Shown: one piece after another, positions 18,954 through 29,521 of the stretch | How positions within the stretch are numbered: position 1 is the first letter of the stretch | How the letters are laid out: each line of letters opens with the position of its first letter | Assembly: GCA_003116975.1 (NCBI GenBank) | Contig: BGKB01000015.1 | Location: 62,001 to 126,000 of the forward strand | Source of the DNA: Aurantiochytrium sp. KH105 | Lineage: Eukaryota > Sar > Bigyra > Thraustochytrida > Thraustochytriidae | Reading direction: 5' to 3' | Length of the DNA stretch: 64,000 nucleotides | Made by a program: the position numbers and the translations under genes | The notes under the pieces: model-generated | Seen by the model: only the letters and a program-made list of their open reading frames with translations | Databases searched by the model: none | Told to the model about the DNA's origin: nothing

Positions 18954-20436
18954 ATGGCCTCCTCTGGCGTCGCGCCACGCGTGGAGCCCGTCATGCGGCT
19001 TGACGTGTCAGCAGCCGATCTGACATATGGCTTGCAGTCCTGCGTACTGACGCGAGAAGCCGAGAGAGCTACCGTGGAGCAAGCGCTAGAGGACGAATGG
19101 GCCCCAGACGCTCTTGTCGCCTTGTCTGTACGGTACGTCTTGGTTACGTGCTTGCTTGCCATGGGAGGGGATTGAGAAATTTGAAGTCTGACGCATTTGC
19201 ATCGTGGACGACTTGTGCGCTAAAATGTCAGAACAGGATTTGACGCCTTGCTATCTGCACTTCAGCTCCCGCGTGGCGCAGAAGTACTCGTTTCCGCCAT
19301 CACAATACCTGACATGATCAAATTAATTGAAGCGCATGGTCTACGCCCGATTGCCGTCGATATTGACTTTGACACTTTGGCACCGTGTCAGGACCTCTTA
19401 GAAAAGGCCCGTACCCCTCATTCACGCATGCTGCTCGTTTCGCACATTTTTGGCGCTATTTGTAATCTTGATGCGGCGGCCGAATGGGCTGCTCGTCACG
19501 GACTCTTCTTTGTCGATGACTGTGCCGAGGTCTATTGTGGACCTGACTTCCGTGGCCACCCTCGCGCAGATGCTTCCTTTTTCAGCTTTGGTTCTATCAA
19601 AACTGAAACGGCACTAGGCGGTGCTCTTTTGCGCGTCGCGGACGCCAAGGTGCGCACCAAGGTTCGCGATCTTCTTGCACATTACGCCGTCCAACCTCTG
19701 TCCGTTTTCCGCAAGCGAATACTCAAGTATCTCGCCTACCAAGCACTTTGCACTAGCCCTGCTGCTTATGCCAAGTTTGTCCGCGCCGTTCGTGCCACCC
19801 ACCGTACGTTACTTTGTTCCACTACTCTTGCGGAGAACTCTCAAGAACTAACCATCCCTTTCCATTCGTTTGTCGTTTTATCGTGTGCAAACAGGTGACC
19901 ACCTCGATGTCATGCTAGCAAATTCGCGTGGTTTTGCGGGCATGGATCTCTTTCGAGGCATTCGCCTTCGCCCGCCTGTGGCGCTGCTCAAGCTTTTGCT
20001 CCGTAGACTTCAGACCTTTGACCCTGTTCGCCTCGAAAGGCGAAGAAAACGCTGCGGAGACCTAGCGCGCCTTCTTGCAAGTGTTCCTGGCATACGTGTT
20101 CCAGGTTTACGAGCTGAAAAGCACCTCTATTGGCTCTTTCCGGTCTGTATCGATAACGCAGACCCGGTTCAGGTCGCGCGCTTCATGCTTGCCCACGGCT
20201 TTGACGCCACCACGGCAACGACGAGCTTGATGTGTGTTGATGACGTTGTCACGGAGCGTCCGCTAGCCTACGAAGCGGTGTTTGAAGCCTCGCGATCTAC
20301 GGCCGCACCTCTCATGCGGAAAATATTATACCTGCCTATTAGCGCCGATACGTCCAAGGCCAAGGTTTCTGAGCTCGCAACCGTGCTGCAGCAGGCATTG
20401 GCGCCGCCTGCTTCTCCTTTGCAAAGCAACCTCTGA
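18954..20436 (+). CDS. DegT/DnrJ/EryC1/StrS-family PLP aminotransferase, three exons
   Basis: Exons 18954-19132, 19232-19803 and 19895-20436 join in frame to a 430-residue protein. Joining restores RTGFDALLSAL, matching the family's G(T/F)DAL segment, and later ATHRDHLDV across the second junction. The order of motifs fits the fold-type I sugar/amine aminotransferases: EVLVSAITIPDMIKLI, then FVDDCAEVYCG (the PLP-contacting D/E region), then FFSFGSIKTETALGGALLRV, with the Lys expected to form the Schiff base. Family members transaminate keto-sugars, mainly in bacterial surface or antibiotic sugar pathways. The substrate here is unknown. Bacterial ancestry by transfer is plausible, but the introns show it is domesticated. 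A 30-bp duplicated element lies just downstream. It is convergent with MAT1. Confidence 0.85.
19133..19231 (+). other. Intron 1 of the aminotransferase gene
   Basis: 99 bp, donor GTACGT, acceptor TGTCAG. The competing AG five bases downstream (after GAACAG) would lead into an immediate TGA, so the upstream AG is chosen. It restores Arg-Thr-Gly across the junction (phase 2). GCTAAAA lies just before the acceptor and may serve as branch site. Confidence 0.8.
19804..19894 (+). other. Intron 2 of the aminotransferase gene
   Basis: 91 bp, donor GTACGT, acceptor AAACAG, phase 1, with ACTAACC about 45 bases before the acceptor as likely branch site. Removing it joins two reading frames into a continuous aminotransferase sequence. 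Confidence 0.85.
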
Positions 20437-20571
20437 CGAGCGTGTTGCTATCGCTATATCGCCTCTTTTCAAGATCACAGATGCTCATGCCAAAAGTGTC
20501 CTTTGATTGGCGCATTCTTGGCCAAAGAATTGGCTGGCTGCGAAACTTCGTGTTGCAGTCTAACTTGCCAA

Positions 20572-20637
20572 GAAAAGCAAGGGAATTCTCTTGTACTTTC
20601 ATTCGAAAAGCAAGAAAATTCTCTTGTACTTTCATGT
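20572..20637. repeat. Two tandem copies of a 32-bp element 3' of the aminotransferase gene
   Basis: AAAAGCAAGGGAATTCTCTTGTACTTTCATTCG is followed by the near-copy AAAAGCAAGAAAATTCTCTTGTACTTTCATG. It sits between the convergent aminotransferase and MAT1 3' ends. Confidence 0.8.
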
Positions 20638-20746
20638 TTTGGTTCCGAAATCAAAACACACATTGGATAGAAATACAGCATGTCAATTTTTTGTTTTTAG
20701 TTTTTGTTTGAAAGGACCTGGGGAAAGGCATCTACAAGGTGCGAGC

Positions 20747-21646
20747 TCATGCACCGAGAAGACCTGCAAGAATGAGCTCGTGCGTGCGTTTTGACGCTGC
20801 ATCGCGGTCGAGGCCCCCGGCTTCCTGGCGGAGGCGACGCAGCTCGTCAGGACCAGTGTTTTCATAGGTGGAAATTTGCACGTTTTCCTTGCGCGGCTGG
20901 GTTTCCAGCTGATGTGCAGTCCAGAGCTGTGCGCCTTGGTTGAACTGTACAACTTGTGGACCGTAGCCCTGCTGAATGGCGGCGCGCTCTCGCGCTTCCT
21001 CTTGCTCTTTCTTTTTGCGCGCGCGAATTTCGGCAACCTTGGACCGTCTGCGCTCGCCTAATTCGACCTGAATGCCCTCTTCCTGTTCTAAACGACGGAG
21101 AGCACGTTCCTCTTCTTCGGCTTCCATGAGCTCCAGTAGCTCTTCACGCTTGCGTTCGTTCTCTTCAACTTGTTTTTCGGCAAAACGTCTGCGTTCATCG
21201 AGGACGATGGCCCTACGACGCTGGATCTTTGGTCTATACTTGGCTTCAGTTTGTTCGAGCGTCTCCTCGGCCCATTCAAGACGAAGACCGTTCATTCGAT
21301 GCCATACGATGGACTCGCCCAGTTCACGAAAGTTTTCAAACTCCTCTTGGGTCTCAAAGTCGTCCCTCGCGAGATTAAAGATGCGCATGACCTCGCGCCG
21401 GATTTTGACTTCCTTTTCATACTGAAGCTGTTCCCAGCTCTTGTCCTTGAGCTGTGCCTTTTTCATGGGTTTTCCACATGTCGGGCAGGGGACGACCTTT
21501 TTGCTCTGGAACACGGGACCATGGTAGCAATTGGAGCAGACCTGGTGGCCGCACTCTGCAGAGGTCTTGAACTTGAACGAGGTCTCTAAAAAGTTCAAGT
21601 TTTTGTTGTTGCAGAACGCGCACAGGTTCGTCAGCAGCTCCAGCAT
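20747..21646 (-). CDS. MNAT1: CDK-activating kinase assembly factor MAT1 (TFIIH subunit, Tfb3-like)
   Basis: Predicted 299 residues, close to the usual MAT1 length (about 310). An N-terminal C3HC4 RING is complete: C9, C12, C32, H34, C37, C40, C54, C57, with ECGHQVCSNC as its centre. It is followed by the diagnostic MAT1 helix KEVKIRREVMRIFNLARDDF and a long charged helical middle (about 130-220). The C-terminal part ends in a conserved-looking amphipathic helix. MAT1 bridges CDK7-cyclin H to core TFIIH (XPD) and stabilises the kinase. The start at 21646 leaves only eight residues before the first RING cysteine, as in the family. It is divergent from CSN6, with a 382-bp shared promoter region. 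Confidence 0.9.
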   Translation of the reverse strand: MLELLTNLCAFCNNKNLNFLETSFKFKTSAECGHQVCSNCYHGPVFQSKKVVPCPTCGKPMKKAQLKDKSWEQLQYEKEVKIRREVMRIFNLARDDFETQEEFENFRELGESIVWHRMNGLRLEWAEETLEQTEAKYRPKIQRRRAIVLDERRRFAEKQVEENERKREELLELMEAEEEERALRRLEQEEGIQVELGERRRSKVAEIRARKKKEQEEARERAAIQQGYGPQVVQFNQGAQLWTAHQLETQPRKENVQISTYENTGPDELRRLRQEAGGLDRDAASKRTHELILAGLLGA

Positions 21647-22028
21647 TGCGTCTCTGCTCGCTGCGCCTCGTGCTCGCGCCCTGTGCTTGCTCGCTCGCGC
21701 GCGTCGAGCTGCGTCCCTTGCGGTCGCCGAGGCCGCGTCGCGCTCGCTGACGGTCGCGAGCTACTTTTTGCAGCTCTTTGCGTCTGCTGCGCCGCCGTGG
21801 CGTGGCGTGCCGGCCTGTGCCGGCGACCGGCGCGCCGCCGCTTCCCCGCCCGCGCGCCCGCCTCGCTCGCTCGCTTGCGCGAAGCGGACTTGCTCTGCCT
21901 GCGTTGAGCGATGGCCGCAAAAGAAGAACGAGCAAACTTGGCAAACTCGAAATCTTTCCTTATCTTGGCGGAGGTCGCAGGCAGCCCAGGACCGCGCCGC
22001 CGCCACCGCTGACGTCGCCGCCGCCGCC
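21647..22028. promoter_or_regulatory. Divergent MAT1/CSN6 intergenic region
   Basis: 382 bp between two divergent start codons, GC-rich, with no repeat array or TATA box. It must contain both promoters, or one bidirectional promoter. Confidence 0.5.
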
Positions 22029-23093
22029 ATGGGCGAGGCGTCGCGCAAGGCTGCACTCAGCCTGCACCCGGTACGTGACGCGCGCGATCTTCGAGGCTTC
22101 GGAGAAGGAGATGTGGCGTGGCGAAGATGAAGATGGTGCTGTTGGGAGAGACTATCTTATCTTTTATCCCTGCAGCGCAGTGACTAACGCTGGATGAGAG
22201 TGGTGGATGGGGATGAGGACACGCAGCTCGTGCTGGTGAACGTGTCGGATCACTACACGCGGCAGCAGCTGAGTGGCCAGTCCGGTCAGCGAACAATCGG
22301 TATGCTATTTGGGTGTCAAACCGGCCTATCTGTCCATGTTTACGATTCGTTTGAAATGCCGTACTCGCGCGACGAGAATACCGGCGAGGTGCAGCTAGAC
22401 GCGGAGTTCATTCGGCAAAAGAAGGAGCACTTTGAGGCAGTGTTTCCACAATATGAGGTTCTTGGGTGGTACACGGTTGGCGGCGATGTGAGCCAGGAGG
22501 ATATGGCGATTCATCGCGCCATGTCGGCATTTAACGAGAGCCCATTGCTTTTGCTAGTGGACCCAAACATTTCTCCCGATAGCAAGGAGTTGCCCATCAA
22601 GGTGGTGGAGGCTGTGATGCAAGTGATTGAGGAGGTCCCGACGATGATCTTTGTTGATATGGAATTCCAAATTGATACCGTCGAGCCGGAGCGCATTACG
22701 ATTGATCACATTGTCAAGGGCGGGGGCGCACGGAGCGCACGCGAGTCTTCACTTGTACCGAGTCTGGAGGATCTCGTGAATGCCGTACAAATGATTGCCA
22801 AGCGAATGCGCATTTTGGAATCGTACGTGCGAAAAACGCGCTCTGGTGAGCTGCCCAAGAATCACGCTATTCTGCGCGAAATCGCCGCTGTGTCGCAGCA
22901 TCTTCCCGTGTTACAAATGGACGCTTTTGATCAGAGCTTTCGTACGGAGCTTGATGACGCGCAGCTTGTCACTTATTTGGCCATGCTCACCAAGGCCTCT
23001 GCGGCCATCAGCGATGTGCAGTCCAAGGTGAGTCTTCTTACCGCGGCGCAGCGCGTCGGTGTACCTGCTTCCAAGCGATCTGTAATGCCCTAG
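22029..23093 (+). CDS. CSN6: COP9 signalosome subunit 6 (MPN-domain protein), two exons
   Basis: Exon 1 (22029-22070, ATG in CCGCCATGG) encodes MGEASRKAALSLHP. Exon 2 (22227-23093) begins LVLVNVSDHYTR, and joining gives SLHPLVLVNVSDH, which matches the opening of the CSN6 MPN domain very well. Total 302 residues. The MPN domain spans about 12-150 and lacks the JAMM zinc-ligand set, as expected for the catalytically silent CSN6. A helical C-terminal region (about 190-285) would join the CSN helical bundle. The COP9 signalosome removes Nedd8 from cullins; CSN6 pairs with the catalytic CSN5. A reading from the in-frame ATG 22194 would lose the start of the domain, so I prefer the spliced model. 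Confidence 0.9.
22071..22226 (+). other. Intron of CSN6
   Basis: 156 bp, donor GTACGT, acceptor ACGCAG, phase 0. GACTAACGC lies about 40 bases before the acceptor. An alternative AG nine bases upstream is also in phase and would add Asp-Thr-Gln; the chosen site gives the better family match. Confidence 0.8.
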
Positions 23094-23207
23094 ATGAGAA
23101 ATACGAAAGATGATGATGATTTTCTCTACACGAACACGAGCACGAGTTCCGAAGAAGTTGAAAAAGCAGCGCAAGGATTCCTTACAAGATCAGGTCTTTC
23201 TGCAATA

Positions 23208-23860
23208 AGAGATAAGTAATGGGCGCACACCATTCCAAACAGAATCTTGGGCTTGCAAATATTCCTTATCCGATCGATGAGTGAGGTAGTTTCAAGCACG
23301 TTCAACTTATTCTGTATTCATTTATCCTTTTTCTTTCACAAGAGATGAGCAAGGGGGCGCACATTATTCCAAACAGAATCCCTTGCATGCAAACACCCCT
23401 TGCCAGATCGATGGTTGGCCTTGTTTTTCCAAAAAAAGCAAATTCATCTTATTCTGTATTCATTTATCCTTTTTCTTTCACAAGAGATGAGCAAGGGGGC
23501 GCACATTATTCAAAACAGAATCTCGTGCATGCAAACACTCCTTGCCAGATCGATGGTTGGCCTTGTTTTTCCAAAAAAAGCAAATTCAACTTATGTTGTA
23601 TTGATTCATCCTTTTTCCATTCACAAGAGATGAGCAAAGGGCGCAGAATGTTGTGCTTGCAAACACTCCTTGCCGGATCGATGGTGCGTCTAGTTCAAGC
23701 AAGTTCAACTCTTTCTGTGTTCATTCATGTTTCACAACCAAAGAGGAACGTTGTCGAGAAAAAGTGAAACAGGAGGAAACTCTAGGATCAAACCTTTTTG
23801 TATTCATTTTTTACGTTCACGAGAAACCTTACAAGAGATGAGCAAAAGGCACAAAGGACC
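23208..23860. repeat. Degenerate tandem array (about 142-bp unit) reaching into the Myb gene 3' end
   Basis: The landmark GAGATGAGCAA begins at 23342, 23484, 23627 and 23835, with a diverged copy from about 23209 (GAGATAAGTAATGGGCGCAC). Each of the first copies carries the landmark, a GGCGCA...CAAACAGAATC segment, TGCAAACACTCCTTGCC, AGATCGATGGTTGGCC and a run of A/T-rich DNA. The last landmark lies inside the Myb coding end: it encodes, on the minus strand, the final Ala-His-Leu-Leu and stop. Confidence 0.85.
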
Positions 23861-25908
23861 CATCCTTTTTGGCATCGCCTCGATTGTTGGCGGTGCTGCT
23901 GGTGCTGGTGTCTTGTTTGTCCTTGTTGTTATCAGATTTGGCACTAGGGCCAGAAGAGGTGCGATGCGGCCAGGCATGGGACGCGTCGTTCGGGGAACCA
24001 TCTTTGCCAGACTTGAAGGCATCGCCAGCACCGGTTGAGCGGTGGCTCATATCCATGTTCGCGCTGCTAGAGGACGAAGACATGGAGGGCAGTGCGCCAT
24101 GATTGGAAAAATTTCCCGCACGTAGGGCTTCAGCAAGGTAAATGGCCTGCTGAAGGCTGAGCGAGGAAGCATTCTGGCCGGCAAGGCCCAGAAGCGAGTT
24201 CTCTAAGCCATGGTGGCTGGCACCTCGTTCCGATTTCATGTTCAAAGTTGCGCCAGCGCGTGCGTTTGCGCCGCCGGAAGAGTTGCCGCTATCGTGCCTA
24301 CCAAGGGCGCCGGGATAGTTATTGGGCAGAGAGGTGGATGAAGAGGATGAGGAAAGACGTTCGACCTGGGGCTTTGAGGCAGAAAAGTTGAGGGCACTCG
24401 AGCCTAATCCGGCATGCGAAGAGAGTCTCATGTCGTTCATAAAGTTGGGCCCGAGTGTCGCTGCGAGCGAAGCTGGCTGCTGAGCATGCGAATGATGATG
24501 TTGATGTTGCATGCTGGCAGTATGCGAGAGAGGCGGAAGCGGGGGCGGAGGGGGCGGTGCATGGTGCGAAGACTGGGGCGCCATGCCCGACTGGAAGCGA
24601 GGCGTTGGGTTTGGGAGAAGTTTGAGAAGATCGAGCGCGGATAATCCAGCATACTGCTGCTGCTGGAGTTGCTGCTGCTGCTGAAGCTTGAGTTGCTGTT
24701 CTTGAAGCTGCTGAAGTTGCTGCATGGCTCGCGTTGCGGCGGATGTCCGAACCCAGTCCATGGGATTGCTGTTGCGGTCGAGAAGCGATGAGGGCGCCGA
24801 CGTGGACGATGTGGATCGCACAGGAAGCTGCGGCGCAGAGTGGTGTTGGCCGAGACCTAGGATGGAGTCGGCGCCCGCCATGGCCCCGCGCGAACCCTCA
24901 ACGCCAGCTGAGCCATGAGAGAGACGTAGGCGCTTGACCTCGCCACCCTGCGGAGACTCGCGGTTGGCGGCAAGATCGTCCTCGCCAAAAGGTTCGCCTG
25001 CAATGGTGCGAATGGAGCTTGCGGGCAAACGCGCAAGCAAGGCACGTTTTCGCGATTCATCGAGGGTTGCGTCGGAGCTGAACATGTTGGGCGGAAGCTG
25101 GCCATGAAGTGAGGTGTAGTTGTCGACTGCACCTGGGGCGGGCGTAGGCGTGGTGATGGAGGACCCAGAAGAAGCGGCGGAGAGGACGGCCTTTGGCCTG
25201 CAGAGACTGAGGACGTATTGTGTGAGACTTTCAAAGTTTGGATCCGAGAGGACCTGTTCGGGCATGCCGGGGGCCGAGGGTTTATGTGCGCCGCCGTCTG
25301 CAAGGAGCTGGAAGCGGTTGCGCACGGCATTGCGTGTGCGGTTTCCGAGCTGTTCTGCAATGTATTCCCAGTTGGGTCCGACATAGCGGTGAAGGCTGGC
25401 CAGCTGCTCGTCCTCGCGTGGCGTCCAGAGTCTGCGTGCTGCGCGGAGAATGGACTTGAATCTGATTTTGACGTTGTCGCCGGTGCGGCCGGGGATTTGG
25501 CGCGCAATGAGAGACCAGTGATTTCCGTAGCGACGTTGGGTCTCGAGCAGCAAAACGTCTTCCTCGGGTGTCCATGCGTCGCGCTTGATGGTAGGGCAGA
25601 GGTTGTAGCACCATCGTTCGCGGCACTGCTTTGCGCTTCGCCCGGGAATGCGGAGGGCAATGTCGGACCAGGATCCCTCGAGGATACTTTGTCCGTTTTC
25701 GGCGACCTTGACGTTGAACTTTTCGAGGGTTTCGCGAAGGAGCTGGTCTTCTGCGGGGCTCCACGTAAGTTTGCGTCGGCCCTTGGCCTTCTTTTTCTTT
25801 TTCTTGGATTTTTTCAATGCCTTGGTGTCTCCGTTGTCTGTTGCTTGGCCTCCGCCTGGTTTGAGTGCGGTCGGGGTCGTCGTCTCGGGTTTGGCGCCAT
25901 TTTTGGTC

Positions 25909-25958
<50 letters not shown>

Positions 25959-26453
25959 GCTACTGTTGTTGCTTGCGCTATCGTCGTCTTCGTCATCATC
26001 GTCGTCATCATCTTCCTCGTATTCTTCGTCATCATCGTCGTCGTCGTCTTCGTCGTCGTTCTCATTTTCGTCCGCTTCGTGTTCTTGATTTCGCTCGTTG
26101 GCACGGCCGAGGGCGACTCGTGCCTTTCTTGCCTTGGCGCCCGTGTTCATGTTTCCTGTTCTAGCTGCCTCGGCGTCGGCCTTGTCCTTGTCGTCTTTCT
26201 CGTCGTCGTTGGGGCCGTCCTTGACGCCGGCGGCGGTCGCGGTTGTTTCGGGGCTCTTTCTTTTGCGTCTGCGTCCGGCTTTTTCCCCTTTGCCCACGCT
26301 TGTGGCGGGGCCTGCTCCTGCTGCTCCTGCTGCTGCTGCACCGACCCCACTGGCGGCGTGCGGTGCGAGTCCGTTTCGCTCTGCTGCCTCGTCCTGGTCA
26401 CTTCCGGCCCGCTCGGCGGCCTCGCTCAGCGCCATCATGAGCGCGCCGTCCAT
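23829..26453 (-). CDS. Three-repeat Myb (SANT) transcription factor with acidic and poly-Asn tracts
   Basis: Predicted 874 residues from ATG 26453 (MDGALMMALSEAAERAG); the frame stays open upstream, but only through GC-rich leader. There is a basic Ala-rich N-terminus, then a Glu/Asp run (about 126-160) and a poly-Asn run (about 164-181). Three Myb repeats follow: about 228-283 (KLTWSPAEDQLL, with GRSAKQCRERW), 288-335 (AWTPEEDVLLLE) and 339-385 (RLWTPREDEQL). The Trp spacing is of c-Myb R1R2R3 type. The C-terminal half is Ser/Gln/His-rich, likely an activation region. It is a paralogue of the Myb gene at 48574-50181: both share RSAKQCRERW and the KIRFKSILRA linker, and also a short motif after R3 (P..PEQ and equivalent). 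The 3' end lies inside a tandem array. Confidence 0.88.
25911..25959. repeat. TTG trinucleotide run encoding poly-Asn
   Basis: About 16 TTG units on the plus strand, within the Myb coding region, read as AAC (Asn) on the minus strand. It is directly followed by a GAN-rich tract giving the Asp/Glu run. Confidence 0.9.
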
Positions 26454-27091
26454 GGCGCGCGTGCCCAGAGGGGGGGCCGTGGTCCCAACTCGGTCTCCCC
26501 CGAGACCGTGCCCGGTACACACTCTCCTGCGGTCACTCGGCTCTCGTGCTTTCACCGTCCGCTTTCCTCCTTTCTTTTTATTATTTTCTTCCCTTTTCCT
26601 GTTTTGCTTTCTTTCTTTCTTTCTTCTTTCTTTCTTTCGCCAGGACGCGTCTCGAGAAGCCGCGTCCGCCTTGCGTCGCGACGCCTCGCCCTGCGTCGCC
26701 CGCTCTGGGCTGGGTCGCTCTGCCCGCCTGTGCGCCGCTCCAGGCCTCTGCGCGCCGACGGCCCACCCGCACCGGGGGCGGGCGCCGCAGCGGAGCCGAG
26801 CTGGCCGGAAGGTACCGCCGACCCCGGGCCTGCTGCTCCTTTTGCCGGTCTGCTGCCGCCGCCGCTGCGAAGGAGAAGCCGCGGTCACTCGGTCACGCGG
26901 TCGGCCGACCAGAGGGAGGGAGGGAGGAAGGGCGCGAGAGAGCGAGAGTGCTGGCAGTCCTGCCGCGTGCTTGCGCGTCGCGCCGCGCACGTCAAGACCC
27001 GGCGCCTCTCGCAAGAAGCAAAGAAGCCCGCCGTGCTTGTATTATCCACTGCACTGCGCTGCGCTGCGCAGCGTGAGACAGGGCTCGCTCG

Positions 27092-27117
27092 GCTCGACTC
27101 GACTCGACTCGACTCGA
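27092..27117. repeat. GACTC pentanucleotide run
   Basis: Five uninterrupted units within the Myb upstream stretch, followed closely by unrelated GC-rich DNA. Confidence 0.85.
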
Positions 27118-27642
27118 CGCGTCGCGGGAACGAATGCACGCGATGGCCGCGGCGGGACTGGGCGGGACGCGTCGGGATGGGACGGATGAAATGACCTGCC
27201 CGCCCGCAATGCACGAGACGCGGTGAGGTGAAGGGATGAATGAACGAACGGATGAACTCGGATCGGATGCGCCCCTCGCTCGCCCGCGCACAGCACGGCA
27301 CAGCCCCGCGCAGGAGCGGTAGGCCAGTTCGTTGGCCGATCGCGCGCGCGCTCGCTCGCTCGCTCGCCCGCCCGCTTACAGGCAGCAGGCAGCCAGGCAC
27401 GGGACGGAAGCGTCCAGCGCGGCTCGGCTCGGCTCGGCTCGGCTTGCACGCTCACTCCCGGCGGTGTCGCCACTCGAGGCCTGATTCCGTCGCTGGTTTG
27501 CGCACCACCCGCACGCGAGCCCGCCTTCCGTCCGGCCGACGTCACCGCTCTGCGCGCCCGCACGCACGCACGCACGTGCGCGAAAGCGGCGCTCGCTCGC
27601 GCGCTGGCGCGCCGCCTCCTCGGCCTCCCGCGGGGAGTCGAG

Positions 27643-27684
27643 TGGCTTGGCTTGGCTTGGTTTGGCTTGACTTGGCTTGGCTTT
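27643..27684. repeat. TTGGC pentanucleotide run, slightly degenerate
   Basis: Repeats of CTTGG with single substitutions. The same unit recurs at 50695-50735 upstream of the second Myb gene. Confidence 0.85.
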
Positions 27685-27694
27685 GCCTCGGGTC

Positions 27695-27750
27695 GAATTC
27701 GAATGAATTCGAATTCGAATTCGAATTCGAATTTGAATTTCAATTCAAAT
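27695..27750. repeat. GAATTC/TTCGAA palindromic hexanucleotide repeat
   Basis: An AT-rich island of GAATTC units decaying into GAATTTGAATTTCAATTCAAAT, embedded in GC-rich DNA. Every unit is self-complementary, so the tract can fold into hairpins or cruciforms. Confidence 0.9.
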
Positions 27751-28158
27751 CGCCTGCTTGCTTGTCTGCTTGCTCCCTTTTGCTCGAGGCGAGACCGCCT
27801 CGCTCTGCGACCCGGCCCGGCGCCGCAGTTCTTGCTCGCTTGCTTGCTGCTGGGGCTCGTTCCTTCTGCGTGGTCAACGCCCGCCTGCGTGCGTGCGTGC
27901 GTGCGTGCCTGCGAAGGTATGCACCGATGAATGTACGTCTGCACCCCAAGGCGGAGGAACGACCGATCAAACGAATGCACGAGCGCGCGAGCGCGAGACC
28001 GGAGTCTTCTCCTCCTCCGCTCCCTGCTCCTGTTCCTCCGGCTGCGCTTGTTCTCGCTCTGGCCGGCGCGGCTTCCCTCGCCGTGCCTCGCCTACTCCGG
28101 TCTGCTCTGCTTTCTTTCCACTGCACGGATGAACGAACGGCCGGCCGAACGACCGAAC

Positions 28159-28264
28159 GAATGAATGAATGAATGAATGCTGGAAGCACCCCAAAAGGAA
28201 GGAGCCCGAGCGGGAGGAAGGAAAGCGGCAACGCGGATACGCTTGCTTGCTTGCTTGCTTGCTT
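28159..28264. repeat. GAAT and TTGC tetranucleotide runs
   Basis: GAAT units at 28159-28180 and TTGC units at 28241-28264, separated by 60 bp of purine-rich DNA. A GAAT run also occurs at 50256-50276, about 75 bp upstream of the second Myb start. Confidence 0.85.
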
Positions 28265-28640
28265 TCTTGCCTGCCTCGCGCGCCGTCGCCGTCGATGCCC
28301 TTTGTCTGTGCACGGACTCTGCGCGGCCGGGATGAGGAACCGCGCTCGGCACCAGCCAAGGGAGCGCCCGCGCAGCTAGCTAGCTATAGCCTCTAGCTCT
28401 CGCACCTTCGAAACGTAAATTCGGCCTCAGATCCCACCCGCCCGCGCGGCCCTCGCGCTCGCGCTCGCGCTCGCTCTCGCGAAGCGTGCCTTGGCGTGCC
28501 TTGGCTGCCGCCGCCGTCGCGCTCGCGATGGAGGGTTTGCAGGCACGCTCGCACGGAGGGATACGCGAGACAGCGGGGAGACGGAGAGAGACACACAAGC
28601 AGAGCAAGCAGGCGCGCTGCTCAAGACTGCAGCGGCCCGC

Positions 28641-28671
28641 CGCTCGCTCGCTCGCTCGCTCGCTCGCTCGC
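28641..28671. repeat. GCTC tetranucleotide run
   Basis: Seven or more CGCT units. Similar short CGCT runs are scattered through the same stretch. Confidence 0.85.
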
Positions 28672-29495
28672 CGGCTGGCTGGCGGGCTGGCCTCGCTGGC
28701 TCGCCTCGCGCGCAGGCTCGGGCTCGGGCTCGGGCTCGCGCGCGCGAACGCGGGAGCGGCGGCGCGAGGCTCGCGCTGCGCAGACCGGCGCCTGCGTCCG
28801 GACAAGCTCTCGCGCCCGGTCAAGGCGCTCGGTTGACGATGCACGAAGGGATGAACGAATGTGACGGCGAACTCGCTAGCCCGCGAGCTCGCAAGCTCCC
28901 GACCCCGCCGGCGACCGCGCCGCCCGCTGCCGCTGCTCTCTCTGCGCCGCCGCCGCCGCGCGCCTTCGTCGCGCCTTCGTCGCGGCTGCTCCGCTCTGCT
29001 CCGCTCCGCGCTGCAGCTGCAGGCAGGTCTGTGTCTGCTGGTCCGCTCAGCTCCGGTCTCTGGTCTGGTCTCTGTCCTCGTCTCTCCTCCTCCTCTGCGC
29101 TGCCCGAGCCAGCCGCAGCAAGCAAGCACAAGCAAGCAAGCAAGCGAGCGAGCGAGCTCGAGCAAGCACAAGCGCAGCAACAAATGCAAGCTCGAGCGCA
29201 AGCGCAAGCTCGAGCTCGAGCTCGAGCGAGCGAGCGAGCGAGCTGCCTCGCCTGGCCGGCCGGCCTCGCTGGCCCGCCTCGCGCCGCCTGAACTGGCTCG
29301 GCCGCGGCCACTGGGCTCCCCGCGCTCCGCCTCCGCTCGGCGCCGCTCTCTCGGCTTGGGCGGACCACGCGCAGAGCGCACACGGGGATGGAGCGGGCGA
29401 GGGCGGCTCGCGCTGCCGGCGGGCTCCCGGGGCGAGGCGAGGCGAGGGAGGCGAGGGAGGAGGTGGCGCGCGGTCGACGCCGGGCGGGTCGCGCG

Positions 29496-29521
29496 GAGGG
29501 AGGGAGGGAGGGAGGGAGGGA
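29496..29521. repeat. GGGA tetranucleotide run
   Basis: Six AGGG units on the plus strand, giving a purine-only stretch. Confidence 0.85.

Noticed and set aside
22194-22226. Unspliced CSN6 starting at ATG 22194
   Set aside because: It loses the SLHPLV segment that opens the MPN domain; the spliced model restores it with a consensus donor and acceptor.
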